From Zygaena filipendulae (taxonomy: Eukaryota; Arthropoda; Insecta; Lepidoptera; Zygaenidae): DNA of 64,000 nucleotides. The notes below the pieces were generated by a model, which saw only the letters and a list, made by a program, of their open reading frames with translations, made no database searches and was not told the DNA's origin. How positions within the stretch are numbered: position 1 is the first letter of the stretch; every line of letters begins with the position of its first letter. The stretch lies in assembly GCA_907165275.2 (NCBI GenBank), contig OU015661.1:7199501-7263500 (forward strand). The letters run 5' to 3'. Below are positions 10,438 to 21,490 of this stretch, in pieces. Both the position numbers and the translations under genes were made by a program.

Positions 10438-10685
10438 CTAGTAGTTCCCTTCGGTTTCACCCGTGTTTTATCCGCGGGATCTCCAAATTTATTTGGAGGA
10501 TTTAGGTAAGGTTAGGTATCTCTAAATTCATTTGGAGATCCCGCGGGAATTCCGGGATAAAAAGTAACTTATACCACTGACGTGTACGTGACGTGTACTT
10601 GGATAATTATGCAAAATTTCATGATGATCTCGCCTCCACGCCTTCATGATGAAACTCACGTTCGTATTTATAATATTAGTAAGGA
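10438..10685 (-). mobile_element. Helitron-like element, 248 bp
   Basis: Runs from CTAGTAGTTCCCTTCGG to TTATAATATTAGTAAGGA (inverse of head TCCTTACTAATATTATAA), with A|T flanks. It contains a small internal duplication of the CTCCAAATTTATTTGGAG segment near 10480-10540. Confidence 0.65.
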
Positions 10686-11335
10686 TTAGGATATTAATGA
10701 CTAATGTATATTAATTTGGCGGAACATTATTTTTACATCTCAAAGCTCTATTAATATAATCCACAATTGATTTCATTCTGGTGCCTTCACGAACAAAAAT
10801 AGATCAAGATGAATCAGCAGTATCTGGATCCAACATCGAAACGTAATAAATAATTTGTAGTAGTATGTTACGTACGTAGGTATACATATTAAAGAGATAA
10901 TATGTATGATAATTAATTTGATAAAAGTAATAAAGACAGGACTTTAGTACCACTACTATTATAATTATTATTCTTAATATTTAATTGAATCTACATTGTT
11001 ATAGGTAGTTAGTTAGGTACGTATATTTCTTGTTGGCACACAATACGATAGGAAACTTGTCTTATATTGCATGCTGAACATATTATGGTAGTTACCAGAA
11101 AAAATATAAAAATGAACTTGTAAATCGATGACCGAATTGGCATTAGGCCAGACCCCGCTTACCAATACAACACATTACAAAAATCTGTTGGAGCACAATT
11201 TGGCAGAGAGCGTCGTGCCCGATCACGTATTGTTTATTTAAAAGATTTTTATAAATAAACTCTAGCGATGGGAATATTAATTTTAGTAGCAGTTGCAGTT
11301 AGTGTATCATAAAGTTCTATGAGTTATTAAATGTT
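10686..11335. other. No recognisable feature
   Basis: AT-rich, no signals. Confidence 0.5.
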
Positions 11336-11340
11336 TTGTC

Positions 11341-11940
11341 TAAAGACCGCGATTCTGTACATTGAATATTTTTGACTAATTTTGACAGGAAGTGATAAAA
11401 GAAGAGTAACCAACCACAAAAAAAGAGTTTTTAAAATTATTTTCTGTCTATCTATCTGTTCGCGATAATCTCCGAATCTATTAAACGGAGTGTCATGCGG
11501 TTTTCACAGGTAGATTAAACTTAGCCTGCCTTTAAATTCTAAATTCTTTAGCCTGGCTTTGTTTCATTCAAATCGGATGTCGGGAAAAAAGTTATTACAT
11601 AAAAACTTTTCACGCCGGTGAAACCGCGGGGCACAGCTAGTAATATGATAAAAGAGAAGAATCCGCGATTCTGTACATTGAATATTTTTATCTAAAATTG
11701 AGAGGGGTGATAAAAGAAGAGTAACCAAGCTCAAAAAAAAGTTTTTAAAATTATTTTCTGTCTGTCTGTCTGTTCGCGATAATCGCCGCATCTACTGAAC
11801 CGATTGTCATGCGGTTTTCACAGGTAGATTAAGCTTAGCCTGGAGCTACATATAGGCTTTGTTTCATTGAAATCGGATGTCAGGAAAAAAGTTGTTGTAT
11901 AAAAAGCTTTCATGTGGGTGAAACCGCGGGGCACAGCTAG
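11341..11940 (+). mobile_element. Two Helitron-like copies in ~300-bp tandem
   Basis: Two similar units (11341-11640 and 11641-11940) each run from CCGCGATTCTGTACATTGAA through TCATGCGGTTTTCACAGGTA to AAACCGCGGGGCACAGCTAG before T. They differ at scattered positions, so the duplication is not recent. The open frame at 11564-11791 crosses the junction and is not a gene. Confidence 0.65.
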
Positions 11941-12059
11941 TAATATAATATACATTTTTAAATATTATGTCAACTCAAAAACAAACAAAAATGATAAATA
12001 TGAATTTATCTAGTGCATTAAAATTAAAACCAAATAGGTAAAATAATAACAACTATCCA

Positions 12060-12265
12060 TACTGATATTATAAAGAGAAAGATGTTTGTTTGAAACTCTT
12101 TCACAGATAGGAAGCTTCATAAATAACATAGGTTTTTTAACCAGAGTTTTAAAATTCGCGCGGGCAGAATTGCGGGAAACAACAATTTAGGACATAATTA
12201 CGAGTAATTTATATCTTGGAATAGGACATATTATGAACGGGTGAAACCATGGGGGGAACAGCTAA
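12060..12265 (+). mobile_element. Helitron-like element, decayed end
   Basis: The head GATATTATAAAGAGAAAGAT and the end GTGAAACCATGGGGGGAACA followed by GCTAATT show the family structure with a damaged terminus. Confidence 0.45.
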
Positions 12266-12378
12266 TTGTGGATAAACTAAATTAATAAAATATTTCCGCT
12301 ACCATCTATAGCCAAGGTACAGGTACTATAGATGGTAGCAATGTTTTCTCGTTAATTGGATACTTGACTAAATTTTTT

Positions 12379-12651
12379 TTAGTCCGTCGTGTAGATTAGA
12401 AAAAAATATTGGACACGTTTTTTTCTTTTTTCACGTAATCAAAAAATAACGGCAATGCATTGAGTTGAAATTTCGCGTGACATCACAACCCGGTGCAGTT
12501 TGTATGGGGCTTACACTGAATAATGACGTCACGAGTCCCCCACCCTAAACTTTAATGCGCTTTATCTATGTTTATTTTCATTAATTTGAAAAACCAAAAA
12601 TACGTGTCTATTATTTTTTTATTTCCTAACTGATGGTCTAATACCCAATAC
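12379..12651. mobile_element. MITE with TTTAGTCCGTC inverted repeats, copy 2
   Basis: Same ends and centre as 5984-6244, in inverted orientation relative to that copy. Includes ATGACGTCACGAG and TTAATGCGCTTTATCT. Confidence 0.65.
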
Positions 12652-13405
12652 CTAACACCCAATTACATTGTGCAAGGAAAATGCCACTTCTTCGTTCATC
12701 TGTCACTTCATCTTTGAATCTTTCTTTAATTTTCAAACATAATTTCTTCTTTTCTTTTTTTAAATTTTATTGTTAGATTATAAATTGTGAAAAAATAAAA
12801 ATAATCTATGAACAGTGTCATCAAGCATAGATTTGATATTTCAGTTATTAGTATTTTAACTGCCTCCTAAAATTCTTCATTTAACTTATCTTAATGCTGA
12901 ACCAAGCCAATCCGTTATGCGTCTAGTTAATTTGATTATAATATAATAATTATACCTATATTCTATAATGGCTAAGTCTATACTGTTACTTACAGCCAAA
13001 ATATTAACCATGTCACGTTTTTCAGTCATAGCAATACGGCAATAGCTAAACTAAGCCACTTTGAGTATATCCTTCAAACAAGGCAGGACCCTTGGAGTAA
13101 AAGTCACCGTTTCGGTACTTACATGTCCCTTGCGTATTTTTACGACGTCGTTATAAGGCTTCTCTGTGTCTTGTATTATTCCACTTTAGGACTCGACACC
13201 CTTTAACAATGTAAATAATAAAACCTTATCTAGGTGTGAGGAAAACGACAGTTACAATACAAAATACTTGTGCTATTGTAAAACTCATTTTTATATTAAA
13301 TTCCTGGTCAAAAAGATAAATTATTATATTAGCCAGATTATTTTGTATTAAACACGCAGGCGCTGAATTTTTAGGCCAAGATGCATCTGTTTAAGTTTTT
13401 AGAAA
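12652..13405. other. No recognisable feature
   Basis: AT-rich, no signals. Confidence 0.5.
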
Positions 13406-13596
13406 TCCTTGATAATATTATAAATGCGAAAGTGAGTTTATTTGTAGGTTACGCGTTCACGCTTTAACAGCTCAACCGATAAACATGAAATTTTGCATGC
13501 ACGTTGTCAGGGGTACAGAGAAGGATATAGAGTACTTTTAACTCGAATTCTCGCGGGACCTCCGAAATTACCGCGAGTAAAACTGCGGGGAGCTAG
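13406..13596 (+). mobile_element. Helitron-like element, 191 bp
   Basis: Starts TCCTTGATAATATTATAAAT after A, carries ACGTTGTCAGGGGTACAGAG, and ends CTGCGGGGAGCTAG before T. Confidence 0.65.
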
Positions 13597-14763
13597 TATT
13601 AAATAGTTTTAAACAATGGGTCTTCAATTATAGGTACTACTTATATAAGTAGGTAATGGAAGTAATAAAAAAGTTTGTAGGAAGTAATATCTGGAACTAA
13701 TAAATCGATTAAGATATATTTTCTCACTGAGAGAAAGCATCATACAGACAGAACCGTGCCTAACAGCTAATTCATGTGATATTATAAATAATAGAAGAGC
13801 AGAGGACGGAGTTTCTTATATTCTGTGGCAGTAACGAGCAAGACTGTCTACACATCTCAAGAACAGCCTAGAATATAGTTCCAACTTCTATGTGATTTCA
13901 TCTCAGACAGACGATGCAATAAGAGTTGAGCACTAAATTCACAGCTTCATGCCTGTGGCTAATGGCGCGTGGGGAAATTGCATAACTTATAGCAATTTTC
14001 TCCTACTTCGCTACCTACATCCGAGTAACGCGTCATTTGAGCGGTACGTTTCATCGGTATATCAAAGAAATACGAGTGTACCCACTATTTAGTACAGGCG
14101 CGCGTAGGCTTTTTCTTTTCCTTTTTTTCTTTATTCAGACGTTTTTTTTAGTAGATTGATGGCTGAATTCCTGTGAGCAATCTGTTGATAGCTCTAGCTG
14201 AATTCTAATTATTTACCTTTATCGACTCCCGTCCAATTAAGAACTTTCTCGGCAGCTCTATTTGTATGCAGATGAAAATTAGCCTATATACCTACCTAAA
14301 TTACTCCTAAGTTACAACTATATATTAAATATAGCTATTCCCTGCGGTATACTATCCTCGTGATTTTCGGAACTCCTTAGGGAACTCCTTATTCTGCGAC
14401 GAAATTATCCTATGTTACACAGGAATAGGTACTGTACCGTCGTATCAATGAAACAATTTTGGAGATTAAACTTCTCCCCTTTAATTATTTACAAGCGAGA
14501 TGCGTTACGATGCATTTTTTTTTCAAACTTTCGCGAGAGCGCGAACTAATCACCAAAGTTGTATCGTAATCGGATGAACAGTACCTAAAAGAGCGTATAG
14601 AAGACGAACGAATGAACCGGCAGTAAAAAACAGTATTTTATGACACTTTTTAAGTAGGTAATTAAATTTAATTATCTTGCTAGCACGATTGACGTCTTTA
14701 TTACTAAATATACTTATTTCTTAATTTTTATTGATAGTTTGTGTAGTTTTTTTTATCTATCTA
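13597..14763. other. Mostly featureless
   Basis: A small Helitron-like scrap (TAGCTATTCCCTGCGG near 14331) is the only recognisable piece. Confidence 0.45.
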
Positions 14764-15054
14764 TCTATATAAAAATGAAGCCCTATTTGACTTAGTCACG
14801 GCATCACGCGTGAATGGCTGGACCGATTTCACTTATTATTTTTTATTGCGTTTGGGTTTGTAAGGAGAAGAAGAATAAACTAAGTTAAGAGTTCCTGCGG
14901 GAATTCCGAAACTCACGCGCAGGTGAATCTCCGAAACGGTTGGACCGATTTTTACAGGATCTTCACTGCTAATTAGCTGATGTTATAAGGAGTAACTTTG
15001 GAGCTACATTGGAATTCCGCAACTCACGCGGGTGAAACCGCGGGGCAGAGCCAG
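14764..15054 (+). mobile_element. Helitron-like element, ~291 bp
   Basis: Starts TCTATATAAAAATGAAG after A and ends GGTGAAACCGCGGGGCAGAG followed by CCAG. Internal blocks match, inverted, the 299-bp copies at 8278 and 24238. Confidence 0.6.
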
Positions 15055-15220
15055 TTATATATAATAGTATTAATAATATTCTCTGAAGCCTTGTTGCCAT
15101 ATGGAAAAAAGGAGGAGATGATAAATAATTTTATCATTCTGTAGTTACTAGTCGTTCAGCTCTACATCTCGCTCAATTATGTCTAATATACCTACCTACC
15201 TAAGAAACAGCATCCTCAGA

Positions 15221-15327
15221 ATACAGCATCGCTTTTCTAAAAGGCACCTATTATTCGTATAATAGAATGAGTTATAAAGATTCTATTATACGAGTAATAG
15301 GTGCCTTTTAGAAAATTGATGCTGTAT
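15221..15327. repeat. Long hairpin, ~48-bp arms
   Basis: The arm ATACAGCATCGCTTTTCTAA... (15221-15268) is the near-perfect inverse of 15280-15327, with only a few mismatches and a loop of about 11 bp. The length suits a foldback MITE or a hairpin RNA precursor. No transcription evidence is available. Confidence 0.6.
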
Positions 15328-15328
15328 G

Positions 15329-15722
15329 TTACCCCCCCTCCCTAGTGTCCCCTCCTATGCCACACTCCCCCCCCCTTCATAAAAAGTAAATATCGACTAT
15401 TACCTAGTCATTATTGGGGGGGGGGAGTGTAACATTGTGTGACAAGGGGGTGGGAAAGGCCCTAGTTTCGTGACGTCATATTTGAAAATCTTATTCATCT
15501 AATCTTAGTCACAAAAAACTAAAATATTTCTTTTCTATCAGTAAAGTTTAAATTGTTTTGTCGGAACTGCTAATTTAATAATTTCTGGATTTAAAATTGC
15601 AAAATGTGTGACATCACACTAGGGAGGGGGGGTGTATCACAAATGTAACCAACTGTGACTAGGAGGGGGGAGGGATAAAAAAATCATGAAATTAGTGTGA
15701 CGTACTTTATGGATGACCCCTG
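15329..15722. mobile_element. G-run-rich MITE-like repeat
   Basis: The right end, read inverted, is AGGGGTCATCCATAAAGTAC followed by GTCAC, a terminus I associate with a widespread insect repeat. C-runs at 15331-15375 oppose G-runs at 15414-15424 and 15620-15675, so several segments can form long G:C inverted repeats or G-quadruplexes. It contains CGTGACGTCATATTT and no ORF. Confidence 0.45.
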
Positions 15723-16259
15723 TAATAAGCCAACGCTTTAACTAGGTTGAAATTCCACCACTAATCGCGCACAAACGCCTCATTTGGTGTGTGAAATGAT
15801 GTGCATTATAAATTATGTTAGTATCGTTGCTAACTATTGTATAAGTACGTATAGTTGTAGTTGTTATCCGTTTGGTAAATGGTAGTGTCGATAAATATAT
15901 TATAAATAGTATCTATAAACATAATTATTTTAAAAATTTGGCAAGAGGGCAGCAAAGCATAAGACCAAAAAGGTAGTGAAAAACTGATCTTGTTAGTTTA
16001 TGTTTGAAAATAATAGACAAAGGAAGGAAGCCTTCGAACGGAGTGTGATGTAGGTACATTAATTTAAGTATTTACGGAGACGGGTTGCGGCGTTGGTGTA
16101 ACGAGAGACGCGGAGAATGGAGCATGGAAGCAATGGAAGCGAGCGAGCGGTTCTGTAGCACATAGTTATAGATCGGCGTGCGAGCATTAATCCTATGATC
16201 TATAACCGTCGTGCCGCATACACGGGGCTTATCCTGCATCTATGTAGCTAACACTAAGT
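15723..16259. other. GC-richer block with a small inverted repeat
   Basis: From about 16078 to 16240 the sequence is GC-rich and CpG-rich (CGGGTTGCGGCGTTGG, GAGCGAGCGG). TTATAGATC at 16165 pairs with GATCTATAA at 16196. This could be a regulatory block; nothing assigns it to a gene. Confidence 0.25.
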
Positions 16260-17466
16260 AAATACGTATTAACACCAACAAAAGTAAATAGGTATATGTA
16301 ATAGTAATATAGTAGGTACAAGTACACCCATAGGTACCACGATCACTTGCTTTAGTAAACGTAGGTATAAAGGCGAGAAAATCTCCGTTAAATTAACTTC
16401 TTAATGTGTCCCCGCTTCTCTCGTTGTTTGAAAAGTTATTTAATCTTCAAACTGTTTGTCAAGTTTGGAAAATTAGAAAATATTTTCTGAATTATTGAGG
16501 TTCAGGCGTATGGTCCAAGATGAAGTAATTCTTACACAATTTTATAATATACTTCGATATAAGTTTTTTGAAGAATAACACACACTCTCTACTCTATACT
16601 CATAATATAATCAACTGTACAATATTATGTTAGTCTTCAAAGTTTAACTCTGTTGACAATGAGTAGGTACTATTAGTACCTAATATACGAGTAATAAATA
16701 GATTGTATGAATCTGATGACATTTTGTTTTCATTGTTAGTAAATACGAATTTTAGTAAATTTAGTCAGTAATTAGAAGTAACATCTATGTGTCCTTTAGC
16801 ACAGATAATACGTATATAATCCTTTACTAATTACCTTGTAGTTTGTACATATTGTATTTGAAACTAATTAATACTCTAACAATTTCAATTTAAGAGCAAT
16901 GTGTTTAATAAAACAGTAGTTTTTATAATTAAAAAGCAAAGTGTTACATAACAGACGCATTGCGACTCCCATTAGCTGAACGAATACAAGCTAGGCTATA
17001 ACGAAACCTCCGTGATTGTGTGCAGTACCTATTGTTGTTGCATGGATGGAATAAATTTCACCCCCATACAAACTGGAATTTATACTAGAGCCACGGATTA
17101 CAGATATACATAAACTCTTGTGATATTTAGCAATCGAGCTAATCCTGACCTAGTGGTTACAGCAATAACACTACTTATTTTTTATATTTTATAGGTGAGA
17201 TGGTTTTTCATTATTTACTTCATAAATCTGTATTCAAATGTGTTAAAATTTGTAAAAAAAAATCTGATTTCACCTGCATTTCACCTTTTCACCTCCCTAG
17301 AGGTTAAGTTTCTTAAAGTCCATTCTTAGAACTTGACTAATATTAAATAAAAATATATAAGAGGAGAATGCTTGTGCAAAATTTGTAAATTTGTAGATTC
17401 AATGTCGCCTGTGAAGTGTCATGAAATTAGATTTTGCGCGTCTATAAAGATGTAATAGAACGTAAT
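16260..17466. other. No recognisable feature
   Basis: AT-rich, no signals. Confidence 0.5.
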
Positions 17467-17517
17467 GAATTTTTCTTTTTCTTCTTAGAAGACATTATTC
17501 TAAGAAAAAGAAAAATT
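17467..17517. repeat. Short hairpin
   Basis: GAATTTTTCTTTTTCTT...TTAGAA pairs with TTCTAAGAAAAAGAAAAATT...C, with a 3-base bulge. Confidence 0.5.
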
Positions 17518-18265
17518 CCATTACAATTGTAAATCCGTTACAAAACTATATGAACATAATATCCTTATCGCTACATCCTTATCAAGTGGTTTTAAAATTT
17601 TGAAATTGTTCAGCCTTATTAAAGATTCGTTGTAAAAATAAATATCTCCCTATTTTTCTGTAAAACGAAACAAAAGTTATGTGTTATGTGTGTAGTTATT
17701 CTTATCACTTTGTGCAATATTTTTGTCATTGTGAAAGCAGATGATTAATGATTGTTGTGGTCCAACCAACAACAACATGACATATGACATTTCATGAAGA
17801 TTTATCACGCTCCTCCGGTGAAAATTTCATTAACAATAAAAAAATAATGTATTTAAAAAAATTCTCTTTTGTTTATTTTTCGTTTTTGTTTGTTACTGTT
17901 GAAATATAGGTGCTTTAATTTTTTTATACATATCCATTTATTTGTGAACGAACTTTTCTGGTAAAAAAATTCACCTAAGTACCTACTGATGAATTATTAT
18001 TCTTCTGCAATCTTTAATTATTATTTAAATTATTATAATTTTTTGCCAAAATACAATCACCACTGCACAATGTATATTATTAGTATTACCTACCTCTTTA
18101 TCCTTCACTAGGTACATAGTAAAAAACAAAGTCGCTTTCCGCTGTCTGTCTGTCCCTTTGTAGTTTAGTTATGCTTAGATCTTTAAGACGACGCAACGTA
18201 TTTCATGCGGTTTTCACCAATAGATAGCTGATAGAGTGATTCATGAGGAAGGTTTATATGTATAC
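17518..18265. other. No recognisable feature
   Basis: AT-rich, no signals. Confidence 0.5.
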
Positions 18266-18350
18266 TAGCTGTTCACCCGCGTTAGTTTCGGAGATCCCGC
18301 GCAAGTTAGTTTGTTAATTTTGTTTGTATGTATCTATTATAATAATTATA
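18266..18350 (-). mobile_element. Helitron-like fragment
   Basis: CTAGCTGTTCACCCGCG followed by GTTTCGGAGATCCCGCGC, inverse of the family's 3' end; the remainder is lost. Confidence 0.4.
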
Positions 18351-18389
18351 TAAGTTTGTTGCCGCTATCTCTGTAACGGCTGAACAAGT

Positions 18390-18462
18390 TTTATATTTTG
18401 TAAATTACGCGGGACTTGAACGCGATGTTTTTTAAAGTCCCGCGTAATTTACAAAATATAAA
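18390..18462. repeat. Perfect 28-bp inverted repeat with 17-bp loop
   Basis: 18390-18417 is the exact reverse complement of 18435-18462 (core GTAAATTACGCGGGACTT). Perfect arms in otherwise decayed DNA imply a recent inverted duplication or foldback. The open frame at 18391-18696 (minus) reads through it and is not a gene. Confidence 0.7.
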
Positions 18463-19344
18463 GTGCTCGAAACGCGAAAACCTAAAAACTTGAACAAGTT
18501 TTCTTGAATTTCGGTATGTCCTGTTAAAATACATAGTTCCACCGCAGAAAAATATAGTTTCAGGGCAAATCTCGAATTTAACGCAGGTGAAACTTGAGCC
18601 ACATTTTGTATAATAAATCATAAATAATATTAGGTATAATAAATTGAAATTCGACCAAACTACGGACAAGGCGTATACTACAGCCTGCAAGTGCAAGAAA
18701 CTTTGCTTTATGAGCGGACAAATTCACAGGAAAAAGCTAAGATAATAAGATATTACGAGTACAGCTTAGAATATAAAATCGGAGAGAATCATGGAGACTG
18801 GACTGCACGCAGCGATGGCTCCAACACAGATAATATAATACTATACTGCTCCAATAAAGAGTCTTAAATAAAACTAAACCACGTTTAGGTATATTCTCTT
18901 TGCTAATATATTACTGCATTTAGTTCACGTTGGTTTGACACTAAAATGTGAAGGTATAGGTAGGTATTATTTTCAAAATGTATTTGAAAATATTACACAT
19001 TCTTTCACTATGGTGTATTTAAAGTGATGATGAAAAAACTTTACGATTGCCTAGTATTTATTATGTACTATCTACTATACCTGCGTCTTATACAGGGAGT
19101 AAGGTTAGACAAAGGACATATTGAAAATATGTATTCAGTATTAGATTTTTACCCTAAATATCTAAAAAACAAATAAAAATTAATGTTAATTTTAACTTAT
19201 TTATGCAATACATATTATGTATAAAATATATCGAAACTATAAGAAAAATTAATAAAAATATTGTGCTTCATGTAGAAATACCACTATCTAACCGTAACAT
19301 AAAATCCATTCAGTTTATAGTTTATGTTTTTATGTTAATCTATA
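18463..19344. other. No recognisable feature
   Basis: AT-rich, no signals. Confidence 0.5.
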
Positions 19345-19675
19345 CTAATATGATAAAGAGCTAAAGTTTGTGAGCTTGTGAACTGAGTTTGTGAGTTTGT
19401 GACGTTGTAGGCAGTAATCTCTGGATCTACGGAACCGATTTTGAAAATTCTTTCATTTATAAGAAGTTACATTGATTTCAGGTGAAATAGATTACTTTTT
19501 ATCCCGGAATTCCCGCGGAAACTCCGGAGTGTGTGACTTTGTGAGGTTGTAATCTGTGGATCTACCGAACTGATTTTAAAAATTATTTCACATGTAAGAA
19601 GCTACAGTGACCCTGAGTGACATAGGGTACTTTTTATCCCGGAATTTCCGCAGGAATTCCGAAATTTTCCGACCA
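19345..19675 (+). mobile_element. Helitron-like element with internal ~130-bp tandem duplication
   Basis: The head TCTATACTAATATGATAAAG is followed by two copies of a block (ATCTCTGGATCTACGGAACC / ATCTGTGGATCTACCGAAC, each running to TACTTTTTATCCCGGAAT). The CTAG end is missing. The same internally duplicated subfamily is at 25265-25602 and, inverted, at 33850-34080. Confidence 0.55.
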
Positions 19676-20020
19676 AAAATCACGTATTTTGTATGGGAGC
19701 ACCCTTAAATATTTATTTTATTCTATTTTTTGGTACCTATTTGTTGTTATAGCGGTAACAGAAATACATCATCTGCGAAAATTTCAATTGTCTAACTATC
19801 ACGGTTCATGAGATACAGCCTGGTGACAGACGTACAGACGGACGGACGGACGGACAGTGAAGTCTTAGTAATAGGGTTCTGTTTTACCCTTTGGGTGCGG
19901 AACCCTAAAAATGACACGTTGAACTCGTGTTCGACTTGTTCAACAGTTGAATTTAACTTTTTAACCGACTTCCCAAAAAAGAGGAGGTTCGCAATTCGTC
20001 TGAATGTTGTTTTTTAAAAC
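19676..20020 (+). repeat. Two common dispersed-repeat ends
   Basis: 19680-19911 carries a (GGAC)n run (ACAGACGGACGGACGGACGG) then AATAGGGTTCTGTTTTACCC and GGAACCCTAAAAA. 19956-20020 carries AACCGACTTCCCAAAAAAGA followed by GGAGGTTCGCAATTCG. Both are abundant in lepidopteran genomes and have partners at 8027 (first), 31111 and 31965 (second). Confidence 0.5.
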
Positions 20021-20130
20021 ATTACTATTTACCTACCATGCATTATAGGTACCTGCGGAAGTCTCCATATCCATTAAGTAGCTGAAAAGCAACCAACATC
20101 ATGCACAAGTCGACCCAAAAGTCCAAAACA

Positions 20131-20213
20131 CACACACACTCGCACTGACGCACGCACACGTGCGCACGCACACACACAAACACACACGCGCCCACATACA
20201 CACAAACATACAC
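20131..20213. repeat. CA-rich microsatellite
   Basis: An interrupted (CA)n tract with CGCA and CACG variants. Confidence 0.8.
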
Positions 20214-20339
20214 ATTCGTTTAGTTCTGATCAAAATATTCAAAGTCAATCACAACATAGCACCAAACGCATTCCACATGTTGCGACTTGCAAACAATTCG
20301 AACAGTTTAACAAAATATATTCAAAGTGAAGTTTGACGG

Positions 20340-20830
20340 ACGGATTCGGGCAAAGCACGTAGCTCTAGAGTCTAGACTCTAGAGTCTAGCTTCGTTATCT
20401 CGTTTGAGCGCGCTGCGCCTGGGACGCGCCGCCGCCCCCGCTGCCCCCGCCGCCGCCCGCCCTGCACAGCTCCCCCCCCCCTTGCAACCCGTTCAACCCG
20501 CCAGCACCTCGTGAATATCAGAACGTATTCGGCGCAGCACCTGTTCGTCTCAACTGCACCTAACTTGGCCGAGTTAGTTTACTTAAAGTATTACGAAATT
20601 TGAAAGCGGACGCCCGCGCGGCCGCCTCCTCTCGCATTATATTTGCGAGCGCGGCCGATGATATCGACTTCTTCGTGAAAACTTGTCGCCTTGTTATACT
20701 TTCTCACTTCTACGAAAAAATACTTGTAGATTTAGGTTAGGTACGACTACCAAAGAAATAAGATGGAAAACTTAGCGCCGAAGTTACCCCCGCTCTCCTT
20801 ACAAGTTTTCTCAGTGCAGTTAGTTTAGAA
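20340..20830. promoter_or_regulatory. CpG-rich block, candidate promoter or 5' exon
   Basis: A palindromic CTCTAGAGTCTAGACTCTAG is followed by GC-rich sequence (GCGCGCTGCGCCTGGGACGC, GCCGCCCCCGCTGCCCCCGC) and a second CpG cluster at 20605-20655, in a window otherwise about two-thirds AT. TCAGT, the arthropod initiator core, occurs near 20811. A 21-codon frame opens at ATG 20762 in good context but has no domain. The direction and target gene are not determinable from this window. Confidence 0.35.
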
Positions 20831-21210
20831 AATATTATCGGGTAGTGTTCCATAAAGGGGCTGCCGATAACTTGCCAAAGCTGAAAGTTGCTTGAATTTT
20901 ACTTGTTCGTAGAAATATATTAAATGTCGTGTGATTCTTTTCTATGACAGCGGGAGATATTACATTCTCATGTCCGTTGGTCGAGTCAACCGTAAATATC
21001 ACTTTGTACAAAGTTCACTGTGACAGCGACTGATAGGGATACTTTACATTTTTATTTGTTAGCCACAAAGCTTTGAGCTAAGCTTACATTACATAATTTA
21101 AATACATAATACCCTATATTTTTATCGCTGAATGCTTGTAAATTTATAAAAGGCGATTTTCATAAATTAGAGATTTAATTTAATAAAAAGAAATCGATAT
21201 TTATTAAATA
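20831..21210. other. No recognisable feature
   Basis: AT-rich, no signals. Confidence 0.45.
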
Positions 21211-21490
21211 CTAGCTGCGCCCCGCGGTTTCACCCGCGGTAATTTTGAAGTTCCCGGTAATTTTGAAGTTACCGCGGGAATCCCGGGATAAAAATACCCT
21301 ATGTCCTTCTCTGTACCCCTGACAACGTGCATGCCAAATTTCATCCAAATCCGTTCAGCCGTTTTTGCGTGATTGAGTAACAAACATCCAAACATCTAAA
21401 CATCCAAACATCTAAACATCCAAACATCCAAACATCTAAACATCCAAACATCCAAACATCCACACTTTCACATTTATAATATTAGTAGGA
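21211..21490 (-). mobile_element. Helitron-like element, 280 bp, with minisatellite
   Basis: The best preserved full copy: CTAGCTGCGCCCCGCGG plus the TTTCACCCGCGG hairpin at one end, TATAATATTAGTAGGA (inverse of TCCTACTAATATTATA) at the other, with A|T flanks. Near the head, 21378-21460 is a run of 8-bp AACATCCA / AACATCTA units. The open frame at 21204-21395 lies wholly inside and is not a gene. Confidence 0.8.
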
